Origin: Methylobacterium sp. WL119
Lineage (GTDB): Bacteria > Pseudomonadota > Alphaproteobacteria > Rhizobiales > Beijerinckiaceae
Length of the DNA: 64,000 nt
Direction of reading: 5' to 3'
Assembly (NCBI RefSeq): GCF_008039875.1
Contig: NZ_VRUU01000009.1
Coordinates: forward strand, 32,841-96,840
Both the position numbers and the translations under genes were made by a program. The notes under the pieces are model-generated. The model made no database searches and was not told the DNA's origin. It was given only the letters and a program-made list of their open reading frames with translations. Below, piece by piece: positions 11,266 to 18,733 of the stretch (position 1 is the stretch's first letter; every line of letters begins with the position of its first letter).

Positions 11266-12176
11266 GCGGCTATTCCTCGCTTCGGCGGATGCAGCGCCAC
11301 GTAGGTCAGCCGGGCCGGCGAGTAGCCGGTGGCGCGGTGCAGGTCGTCGAAGGCGTGCGCGCGGGCGATGCCGGCTGCGGCCTCGCGGGCGAGCGGGTCG
11401 TTGGCCGGCTGCTCGAAGCTGCGGCCGTTGCGCTGCCAGCGGATCGGCTCGGCCCTGACGCGCCGAGCCTCGTTGCGCCCAGCCTCGTCACGCAAGGTCT
11501 CGATCATCGCGATGGTGGGATGCGCCGGGCCGCCATGGGCATGGATGCGATGGCCGGCGGCGTCGTCGTCGAACAGAAGGCGGGTGAGGCCCAGGCGCCT
11601 CGCCTCGATCACCCGCCGCCCCTGCGAGACGTGGTCGTCGAAGAACGCGACCGTCGTCGCCGCATCGAGCTGCGACCAGTCGGCCGTCGACCAGTCGGCG
11701 GTGCTGTAATGCGCTCTCGGGTCGCGATAATGCAGGTTCGACAGGTCCGGATCGTGGCAATGGATCGTCGCGTCCGGGCAAGCCTGCCGGATCACCCAGG
11801 TGGTGAGCCCGCGGAAGACCCCGGACTCGATGACCGTGGCCGGCGCCAGCGCGCGCATCGCCACGTAGAGCTGGAGCGCGCCGTTGAATCCGCTGCCGCC
11901 GCGGCGCTGGCGCACCGGCGCCGTCGGGATCAGCGTCCAGAACCGCCGCACCGCCGCGGGCACGTCGAGGCTGGTCGCGATGCCCGACGCGGCGAGGTCG
12001 CGCTGCAGGCTGTCGGCCGCTGAGCCGAGCAACTGGTCGACCTCGCGCGGCGAGGTCGGGCGGTGCGACCAGTCGGGGGCGGCGGGCACGAGGTCGTAGC
12101 CGAGCCTGTCGAAGAACGGCGCGAGCACGCGGCGGCGGAGCCGTTCCAGCGTGCGGGAGGGGCGGGGCGTGCTCAT
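11262..12176 (-). CDS. putative SAM-dependent methyltransferase-like protein
   Basis: A 304-residue soluble protein. The stretch ATVIESGVFRGLTTWVIRQA has the E-x-G-x-x-x-G spacing of motif I in class I methyltransferases, followed by an acidic HDPD segment and by FFDDH and LLFDDD that fit later beta strands. No specific family is recognised, so methyl transfer is only a suggestion; a TylF- or hydroxylase-like fold is also possible. The start overlaps the upstream ATPase stop by four bases (ATGA) and its stop overlaps the next start, placing it firmly inside the transporter operon. Residues STADW are repeated twice in tandem, from a 15-bp duplication at 11673-11702. Confidence 0.6.
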   Translation of the reverse strand: MSTPRPSRTLERLRRRVLAPFFDRLGYDLVPAAPDWSHRPTSPREVDQLLGSAADSLQRDLAASGIATSLDVPAAVRRFWTLIPTAPVRQRRGGSGFNGALQLYVAMRALAPATVIESGVFRGLTTWVIRQACPDATIHCHDPDLSNLHYRDPRAHYSTADWSTADWSQLDAATTVAFFDDHVSQGRRVIEARRLGLTRLLFDDDAAGHRIHAHGGPAHPTIAMIETLRDEAGRNEARRVRAEPIRWQRNGRSFEQPANDPLAREAAAGIARAHAFDDLHRATGYSPARLTYVALHPPKRGIAA

Positions 12177-14014
12177 GCGGCCCGCCGCGCATCGGCCGCG
12201 CCGTGGCGGACGTGGTAGCCCGGCTCGATCTCGACCATATGGCCGGCCTCGTCGGGCGCCAGCCGGTAGGGCTCCGGCCAGCGGCCCGGGTCGGAATGGT
12301 CGCCGGTGACCGCCGAGAAATCGAGCGGGTGGTCGAGGCTCGGGTCGGGCACCGCGGCGAGCAGCGCGCGGGTATAGGGATGGACCGGGTTGCGGAACAG
12401 GGCGGCCTTCGGGGCCTGCCCCACGATTCGCCCCCGGCACATCACCGCGATGGTATCCGCCATGTAGTCGATCACCGCGAGGTTGTGAGAGACGATGAGG
12501 TAGGTCAGGCCGAGCGCGGCCTGCAAGTCCTTCAGCAGGTTCAGGATCTGGGCCTGCACCGAGACGTCGAGCGCCGAGACGGGCTCGTCGAGCACCAGCA
12601 CCTTCGGATCGAGGGCGAGCGCCCGGGCGATGCCGATGCGCTGGCGCTGGCCGCCGGAGAAGGCGTGCGGATAGCGCCCGAGCGCGCCGGCTTCGAGGCC
12701 GACCATCGCCATCAGCGCCTCGGCCCGAGCCCGGCGCTCGCGCCCGCCGATCCCGTGGATCTCCATCGGCTCGGTGAGGATCTGGCGCACGGTCATCCGC
12801 GGATCGAGCGAGGCGTAGGGGTCCTGGAACACGAACTGCACGGCGCGGCGGTAGGCGAACAGGTCGGCGCCGGCGAGGGCGTGGACGTCGCGCGGGCCGG
12901 TGCCGTCGTCGAACAGCACGCGGCCGGCGTCGGGGGCGAGCGCGCGCATCACCATCTTCGAAACGGTGGTCTTGCCCGATCCGGATTCGCCGACGAGCCC
13001 GAGCGTCCTGCCGGGCACGAGGTCGAGCGACACGTCGGAGACCGCCCGCACGACCCGCGGCGGCCCGCCGAACCGCCCCGAGCGCAGGGTGAAGATCTTC
13101 GAGACCCCTTCGATGCGCAGGATCGGCCCGTCGATCGCCGCCGGCCTGCGTGCCGGCGGGATCACCGCCCTGGCCGGGCGGATCGGCGTCAAGCGCTCGC
13201 CCGGCGCCATGTCGAAGCGCGGCACAGCGTGGAGCAGCGCCTTGAGGTAGGGGTGGCCGGGGTCGCGCATGACCGCGCCGCGCGGGCCGGACTCGACGAG
13301 GCGGCCGCGATAGAGCACCGCCACGTCGTGGGCGACGTTGGCGACGACGCCGAGGTCGTGGGTGATCAGCAGGATCGCCATGCCGGTCTCGTCCTGCAGC
13401 CGGGTCAGCAGCGCGAGGATCTGGGCTTGGGTCGTCACGTCGAGGGCCGTCGTCGGCTCGTCGGCGACGAGCAGGGCGGGCTTGAGGATCAGCGCCATCG
13501 CGATCATCGCCCGCTGGCGCAGGCCACCGGAGAGCTCGAACGGATAGGTGTGCAGCGCCCGCGCCGGATCGGGGAAGCCGACGCGGGCGAAGGCGTCCCT
13601 GGCCTGCACGTCGGCCTCGGCCCGGGTGGCGTTGCCGTGGATGCGCAGCGCCTCGCCGACCTGGTCGCCGATGGTGTGGAGCGGCGACAGGCAGGTCATC
13701 GGCTCCTGGAAGATCATCGCGATGCCGGCGCCGCGGATCGCGCGCATCGCCGGGCCGTCGGGGGGCAGCGCGGCGATGTCGGTTGCCCCGCGGCCGGTGT
13801 CGAACAGGATGCGGCCGGCGCTGATCGTGGCCACCCGGGGCAGGATGCGCAGGATCGCCTGCGCGGTCACCGACTTGCCCGAGCCGGATTCGCCGACGAG
13901 CGCCAGGGTCCGCCCGCGCATCACGTCGAGCGACAGGCCGTGCAGGGCGCGGAACGGCGCACCGTGTCCGCCAAAATCGACCTGCAGGTTCTGGATGGAC
14001 AGGAGCGGGCTCAA
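12173..14014 (-). CDS. fused double ATPase subunit of an Opp-type ABC transporter
   Basis: A 613-residue protein with two complete ABC ATPase domains, equivalent to DppD fused to DppF (or to YejF). Domain 1 has Walker A GESGSGKS near residues 40-48, signature LSGGLRQR and Walker B LLVADEPT. Domain 2 has Walker A GESGSGKT near 341-348, signature FSGGQRQR and Walker B VLVLDEPV. All catalytic residues are present. The start is a TTG at 14014 that overlaps the stop of the upstream gene by four bases (TTGA); upstream residues of the open frame have no family similarity. It powers the two permeases encoded further down the operon. Confidence 0.93.
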   Translation of the reverse strand: MSPLLSIQNLQVDFGGHGAPFRALHGLSLDVMRGRTLALVGESGSGKSVTAQAILRILPRVATISAGRILFDTGRGATDIAALPPDGPAMRAIRGAGIAMIFQEPMTCLSPLHTIGDQVGEALRIHGNATRAEADVQARDAFARVGFPDPARALHTYPFELSGGLRQRAMIAMALILKPALLVADEPTTALDVTTQAQILALLTRLQDETGMAILLITHDLGVVANVAHDVAVLYRGRLVESGPRGAVMRDPGHPYLKALLHAVPRFDMAPGERLTPIRPARAVIPPARRPAAIDGPILRIEGVSKIFTLRSGRFGGPPRVVRAVSDVSLDLVPGRTLGLVGESGSGKTTVSKMVMRALAPDAGRVLFDDGTGPRDVHALAGADLFAYRRAVQFVFQDPYASLDPRMTVRQILTEPMEIHGIGGRERRARAEALMAMVGLEAGALGRYPHAFSGGQRQRIGIARALALDPKVLVLDEPVSALDVSVQAQILNLLKDLQAALGLTYLIVSHNLAVIDYMADTIAVMCRGRIVGQAPKAALFRNPVHPYTRALLAAVPDPSLDHPLDFSAVTGDHSDPGRWPEPYRLAPDEAGHMVEIEPGYHVRHGAADARRAA

Positions 14015-15960
14015 GCGATCCTCGCAGGCGCGTCGGCCGGGCAAGTCCACCACGCCGGCACCGCCCCGTCCACCGCCGGCGGCCGGAACAGATGCCGCGG
14101 GTCGCAGAGCGTTACCGCCGGATGCCGGAACAGGATCGCGAACAGGGCGCCGAGGAAGTCCCAGATCGCTTCGTCGTGGGCGAGGTGGTGGGTGAGCAGC
14201 CCGACCGGCCGATCGTTTCCCTCCGCGATGGTCCGGCACAAGGTGTCGATCAGCCGTGCGGGATCGACGAGCGAGCGCGTGCCGCGCCAGTCGATCGGGT
14301 CGATCGCGACGTCGGCCCACATCAGGCCGGGCACCGCCGCTCCGGGCACCGACGACAGCCCGCGATAGCCCAGCGCCGGAAGGGCGGCGGCGATTTCGGG
14401 GGCGAGGCGGTTCCACGGCGGCACGAACACCGGCAGGAGCCGGTCCGCCGGAAGCCGCGCGCGGGCGAGGCGCAGGCCTTCCGCGGCGTCCGCGATCGCG
14501 AGCGGCAGGGGACGGTCGGCGCCGAACTCCGATGGTTTGCTGCCGGGTGCGGCGTGATCGGTGTGGGCCAGTCCGTGCACGGCGAGGCTGACGCGTGGCG
14601 CGTCGGCGAGACGCTCGCTGAGGGACATCTCGATGCCTGCCGGGATCGCCGCGACGAGCAGCGGGGACGCGAAGGTGTCCGAGAGGTCGAGCAGGCGGTC
14701 CAGGGCGGGCGTCGCGGCGACGGCATCGTCGTCCCGCCACCAGATCGGCACGCGGCGGCCGCGCGCGCCGGACTCGTCGAGGACGGCGCGCAGGCGGTCG
14801 AGCGGGGTCTTCTCCGCACGGGCGCTCCGTTTCTTCGCGGCGAGGAGCGTTTCGACGATGGCGACCGTGCGCCGTGCGCCGTCGAGCGCGATGCCGTGAT
14901 CTGCCGGGATCGGCGCTCCGGCTGCAGACGCGATGGCGTCGAGCAGCGTCGCCGCGGAAAGTGCGTCCTCGGGCACGATCCGGGCCAAGCCGCGGGCGGC
15001 GAGGTGCTGGGCACGCAGGCTCTGCTCGGTCTCGGCGCCTGCCGCGAACGGCACCAGCACGGCGGGCGTCCGGGTGGCGAGGAGATCCACCGCGGTGTTG
15101 TAGCCGCAGGCGCTCACCGACACCGCAGCCCGCGCCAGAAGCGCGCGATAATTCGGCTGCGCCCGCGTCAGGACGCCGTCGGCCAGCCTCGCGCGCATGG
15201 CATCGATCTCGGCCTGCGCGATGCCGTGGCCGGCAAGGATGCGCCAGCCGAGGTCCGGCCTCCGCCGTGCCGCGTCCGCGGCGGCGCGGCAGAGGCCGAG
15301 CCCGGCCGCGCTCGACCCGGCCGAGACCAGGACGCTCGCGCGGGCATCCGCATCCTCGATCGGCGCCGCGTCCTCGTCGACGTAGCCGGTGTATCGCAGC
15401 TTGGCGCGCAAATCCTCGTCCACCGGCCAGGAGGCGTCGAGGGCGACGAGATCGGGGTCGCCGTGCACCAGCACCGCGTCGTAGATCCCGGCCACGCGCG
15501 CATGCGCGATGCGGATCTTCCGCGGCTTCTCCGGCTCGACGAGCACGTCGCGGATCGAGGCGAGGATCAGCGGTCGCGGGCGCCGCTCGGATGCCGCCTC
15601 GACGAGGTCGAGGAATTCGGCTTCGAGCGCTCGGCGGCCGAACGGGAACAGCTCGGTGATCACCACGTCCGGAGCCGTCTCGGCCAGCGCCTGCCGAAGC
15701 AGCGCCCGGCGTGCCGCGAGCAGGTCGGCGCCGGCCGCGTGCCCGTCCACGCCAAGAAGCCGCGCGAAGGCGGTGCCGACGATGTGCAGCGGCGGCAGTT
15801 GCACGAGGCGCAGGCCGTCGAGCCGCACCATCGGCGCAGGGCCGCCGCCCGAGACCAGGGTCACCGCATGGCCCGAGGCGGCGAAGGCGCGGCCGATCGC
15901 GGCGGCGCGGGTCAAGTGACCGGCGCCGAGGAGATGCGTGACGGCGATCAGCGCCCGCAT
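14011..15960 (-). CDS. MurG-like glycosyltransferase fused to polysaccharide deacetylase-like domain
   Basis: A 649-residue two-domain protein. Residues 1 to about 370 look like a GT-B glycosyltransferase of the MurG/GT28 style: it starts MRALIAVTHLLGAGHLTRAA, and has VLVSAGSSAAG at mid-length and SACGYNTAVDLLATRTPAVLVPF in the nucleotide-sugar site region. Residues about 400-649 look like a NodB-type deacetylase: IWWRDDDA near 405, the metal-binding HGLAHTDH near 461-468 and FVPPWNRL. In the wider family such domains remove N-acetyl groups from glycans. The start at 15960 overlaps the upstream GT4 gene by 13 nt. Fusion of transfer and deacetylation in one chain suggests the two act on the same intermediate, which is inference. 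Confidence 0.82.
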   Translation of the reverse strand: MRALIAVTHLLGAGHLTRAAAIGRAFAASGHAVTLVSGGGPAPMVRLDGLRLVQLPPLHIVGTAFARLLGVDGHAAGADLLAARRALLRQALAETAPDVVITELFPFGRRALEAEFLDLVEAASERRPRPLILASIRDVLVEPEKPRKIRIAHARVAGIYDAVLVHGDPDLVALDASWPVDEDLRAKLRYTGYVDEDAAPIEDADARASVLVSAGSSAAGLGLCRAAADAARRRPDLGWRILAGHGIAQAEIDAMRARLADGVLTRAQPNYRALLARAAVSVSACGYNTAVDLLATRTPAVLVPFAAGAETEQSLRAQHLAARGLARIVPEDALSAATLLDAIASAAGAPIPADHGIALDGARRTVAIVETLLAAKKRSARAEKTPLDRLRAVLDESGARGRRVPIWWRDDDAVAATPALDRLLDLSDTFASPLLVAAIPAGIEMSLSERLADAPRVSLAVHGLAHTDHAAPGSKPSEFGADRPLPLAIADAAEGLRLARARLPADRLLPVFVPPWNRLAPEIAAALPALGYRGLSSVPGAAVPGLMWADVAIDPIDWRGTRSLVDPARLIDTLCRTIAEGNDRPVGLLTHHLAHDEAIWDFLGALFAILFRHPAVTLCDPRHLFRPPAVDGAVPAWWTCPADAPARIA

Positions 15961-17255
15961 GCGCAGGCCTCCGCTCGCTCGGGCACCGATGCGGGACGCG
16001 GCGGCGCGATTCCCGCCGAGGCGGCGAGCCGCCCGCCGATCAGGTCGATGCCGGCATCGAGCGAGAAATCCCGCATCAGGCGCGCGCGGGCGGCGTCCGC
16101 GAAGCTCCGGCGCCGCACCGGATCGCCGGCGAGCCGCAGGATCGCCGCGGACAACGCCGCGGGATCGCTCTGCGCGACCAGGCATCCCTCGACGCCGTCG
16201 GTGACGAATTCCGGCGTGCCCGCGAAGGCGGTCGCGAGGATCGGCAGCCCCTGCGAGGCGGCCTCCATCAGCACGTTGGGCAGGCCGTCGCGGTCGCCGG
16301 ACGGCGCAGGCTTGGTCGGCAGCACGAAAAGGTCGGCCGCCCGCATCGCCGCGATCACCGCCGGTTGGGCCAGGGCGCCCCGGAAGGCGACGCGGCCGCC
16401 GAGCCCGCGCTCCGCGACGCGGGCTTTCAGGTCCTCCCGAAGCTCGCCGCCGCCGATCAGGTCGAGGCGCCAATGCAGGTCCGGCGGAAGGGCCGCGAGC
16501 GCGTCGATCAGGTCGTCGTGCCCCTTCTTGGCGACGAGCCGGCCGACGCTGAGGATCCGAATCGGATCCTGCGCATCCGTGCCGTCGCGCGGCGGCCGGA
16601 GGGGCGGCGCCGGAAAGCGGGCGAGATCGAGGCCGTGATAGGCCAGCGCGACGGAGCCGGCTTCCGCTGCCGCCCGACCCGCCGACACCGCCCGCAGGCG
16701 GCCGAGGCCGTCGCGGGTGCAGGTCACCCCCCAGGCCGCGTCGGAGAGCTTGTCGGACAGCTCGCGGTCCGGCGTCGTCCAGATGTCCTTGGCGTGCGCG
16801 GAAAAGCTCCAGCTTCGCTCCGTTAGGAGCGCGGCGTACCGCGCGACGCTGGCCGGCGTGTGGAGGAAATGCGCGTGCAGGTGCCGGACCGCCTCGGGCA
16901 GCTCTCGCGCCAGCACTAGAGCCTGCCCGAGGCGGCGGATGCGCGAGGTGGTCGGGTCGTGCAGGAAATCCGTGGCGAATTGGAGCGCCAGCGCGACGAA
17001 GCGCCGGCGGCGGAGGCCCCAGGCCAGCCCGCGCAGCACCCGCAGGGGCGCCTCGTGCAGGTATTCGGGGAGGTAGGCCACCGGCGCCGCGATCGCGTCG
17101 TGCATCGGATGGCGGCTCGCGTCGGTCGGGCGGCGCAGCGACCAGATCGCCAGTGCGAGGCCGCGGCCCTCGAGCGCCAGGATCTCCTGCGCGATGAAGG
17201 TCTCCGACAACCGCGGATAGCCCTTCAGCACGATCGCGATGCGCGCCTCGCTCAC
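15948..17255 (-). CDS. GT4 family glycosyltransferase
   Basis: A 435-residue cytoplasmic glycosyltransferase. The N-terminus KGYPRLSETFIAQEI is typical of GT4 enzymes of exopolysaccharide and lipopolysaccharide clusters. The C-terminal domain has ILSVGRLVAKKGHDDLIDA, then DGLPNVLMEAASQGLPILAT with the conserved E-x7-E type donor site, and a final region of helices. Start is GTG at 17255, overlapping the preceding stop by four bases (GTGA). Donor and acceptor sugars cannot be read from the sequence. It sits between two MurG-like transferases, so the three probably build one glycan. Confidence 0.9.
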   Translation of the reverse strand: MSEARIAIVLKGYPRLSETFIAQEILALEGRGLALAIWSLRRPTDASRHPMHDAIAAPVAYLPEYLHEAPLRVLRGLAWGLRRRRFVALALQFATDFLHDPTTSRIRRLGQALVLARELPEAVRHLHAHFLHTPASVARYAALLTERSWSFSAHAKDIWTTPDRELSDKLSDAAWGVTCTRDGLGRLRAVSAGRAAAEAGSVALAYHGLDLARFPAPPLRPPRDGTDAQDPIRILSVGRLVAKKGHDDLIDALAALPPDLHWRLDLIGGGELREDLKARVAERGLGGRVAFRGALAQPAVIAAMRAADLFVLPTKPAPSGDRDGLPNVLMEAASQGLPILATAFAGTPEFVTDGVEGCLVAQSDPAALSAAILRLAGDPVRRRSFADAARARLMRDFSLDAGIDLIGGRLAASAGIAPPRPASVPERAEACACGR

Positions 17256-18454
17256 GGCCTGTCACCGAGGGCGAGGACGGGTGCGCCAGCGTTCAGCACG
17301 CGGACGCGCTCGGCGATCCGGTCGAGGCCGCCGAGCAGGTCGGGGATCCGCGCGCGCGACGGAGGCGCCTGGTCCGGCAGGGCCCGGAGCGCCGCCGCCA
17401 TGCGCATGGGGTCGCGCCCGTCCGCCTCCAGCACGGTGCGGGCGAGGCCGAGGCCTTCGGCGGCCACCGCGCGGATCTCCTGCTCGCGCCGCGGCGTGGT
17501 GCGCGGCACCAGCACCGCCCGCTTGTCGAAGGACAGGATCTCGCAGAACGTGTTGTAGCCGCCCATCGCCACGACGCCTGACGCCTTCTCCATCAGCAGC
17601 TCGATCTCGCTGTCGAAGGTGATCGCGGAGAGCCGGCCCGGCAGCCGCGCGATCCGGCCCAGAAATGCCGCCCGGCTCTTCGAGGCGAGGAAGGGTCCGA
17701 AGGCGATCAGCGCGGGAAGCGGGATCGCGGGATCGGCCTCGTAGGCCGAGATCACCCAGTCGATCAGCCCGTCGCCGTCGCCGCCGCCGCCGGGGGTGAC
17801 CAGGATGAACGGCTCGGCCGCGACGCCGGGCTCGGCCCGGTCCGGTCGGGCGCGCGGCGCGGCGCGGTGGAGATAGCCGGTATAGGTCGTCCGGTCCGAG
17901 AATTCCGCACCCACGGGAAGCGCGGCCAGCGGCCGGTGGATGCGCGCGAGGCCGTAGATCCAGATCTCGTCGTAGAACCGGCGGACCGCCTCCGAAGCGC
18001 CCTTGCGCTCCCATTCCGGCACGAGGCGGTCGGGGTCGTCGAGGACGTCGCGCAGGCCCAGCACCACGCGGCAGCCGCGGGCGCGCAGGTGCTCCAGCGT
18101 CGGCAGCATCTCGCCGTGGAAGCCCGTCGGCTCCTTATCGACGATCACGAGGTTCGGCCGAAAGTCGCGGGCGGTGCGCAGGACGATGTCGGCGCGCCGG
18201 GCGACCGTCTCCTGCAGCGACGCCTGCGGGTCGAGCCCGGCATAGCTGCCGTCGGCGCGCTTGGTCACGCCGGGCACGCGCACGGAGGAGACGCCGCGGG
18301 CGAAGGCGAAGCGGGCGACCACCGTCGAGCCGGAGACGATCATCGCCTCGACCTCGCCGGTGCCGGCCAGCGCGTTCGCGATGGTGCGCGAGCGGCGCAG
18401 GTGCCCGAGCCCGAACGTGTCGTGGCTGTAGATCAGGACGCGGCTCGGGCGCAT
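17252..18454 (-). CDS. MurG-like (GT28 type) glycosyltransferase
   Basis: A 400-residue GT-B glycosyltransferase and the first gene of the eight-gene minus-strand operon. It begins RVLIYSHDTFGLGHLRRS, the typical glycine-rich acceptor-side loop of this family, and has VTPGGGGDGDGL and VAMGGYNTFCEILSFDKRAVLVPRT in the donor-binding half. No membrane segment is visible; such enzymes sit at the inner face of the cytoplasmic membrane. The ATG at 18454 was chosen; an adjacent GTG one codon earlier is also possible. The divergent degenerate ABC exporter starts 280 nt away, so the two transcription units share one upstream region. Confidence 0.85.
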   Translation of the reverse strand: MRPSRVLIYSHDTFGLGHLRRSRTIANALAGTGEVEAMIVSGSTVVARFAFARGVSSVRVPGVTKRADGSYAGLDPQASLQETVARRADIVLRTARDFRPNLVIVDKEPTGFHGEMLPTLEHLRARGCRVVLGLRDVLDDPDRLVPEWERKGASEAVRRFYDEIWIYGLARIHRPLAALPVGAEFSDRTTYTGYLHRAAPRARPDRAEPGVAAEPFILVTPGGGGDGDGLIDWVISAYEADPAIPLPALIAFGPFLASKSRAAFLGRIARLPGRLSAITFDSEIELLMEKASGVVAMGGYNTFCEILSFDKRAVLVPRTTPRREQEIRAVAAEGLGLARTVLEADGRDPMRMAAALRALPDQAPPSRARIPDLLGGLDRIAERVRVLNAGAPVLALGDRP

Positions 18455-18733
18455 CACGGTCTCATCCTCGAACGCCCCCTCGCGCCGCCGCCATCCGCGC
18501 CCCGGCACGCGCAGCGCGTGCAGGCGCAGCGTCGCAGCCGGTCTGCGGTCGCACAAGCCGGGCCGCCGTGACAATGCCTCGCGTGGGACGACACCGCATT
18601 CCGGAGTGACGGAGGCCCGGGGCTGTGAGTCCGCGCACGCTCGGGCTTCGCCTTTTCGTTGCACGATGACATGCGTGTGACGCGCGGGCTCGCGAGAGGG
18701 TATGGGAGCCGGAACGGGGGCCGGGGACGGGCG

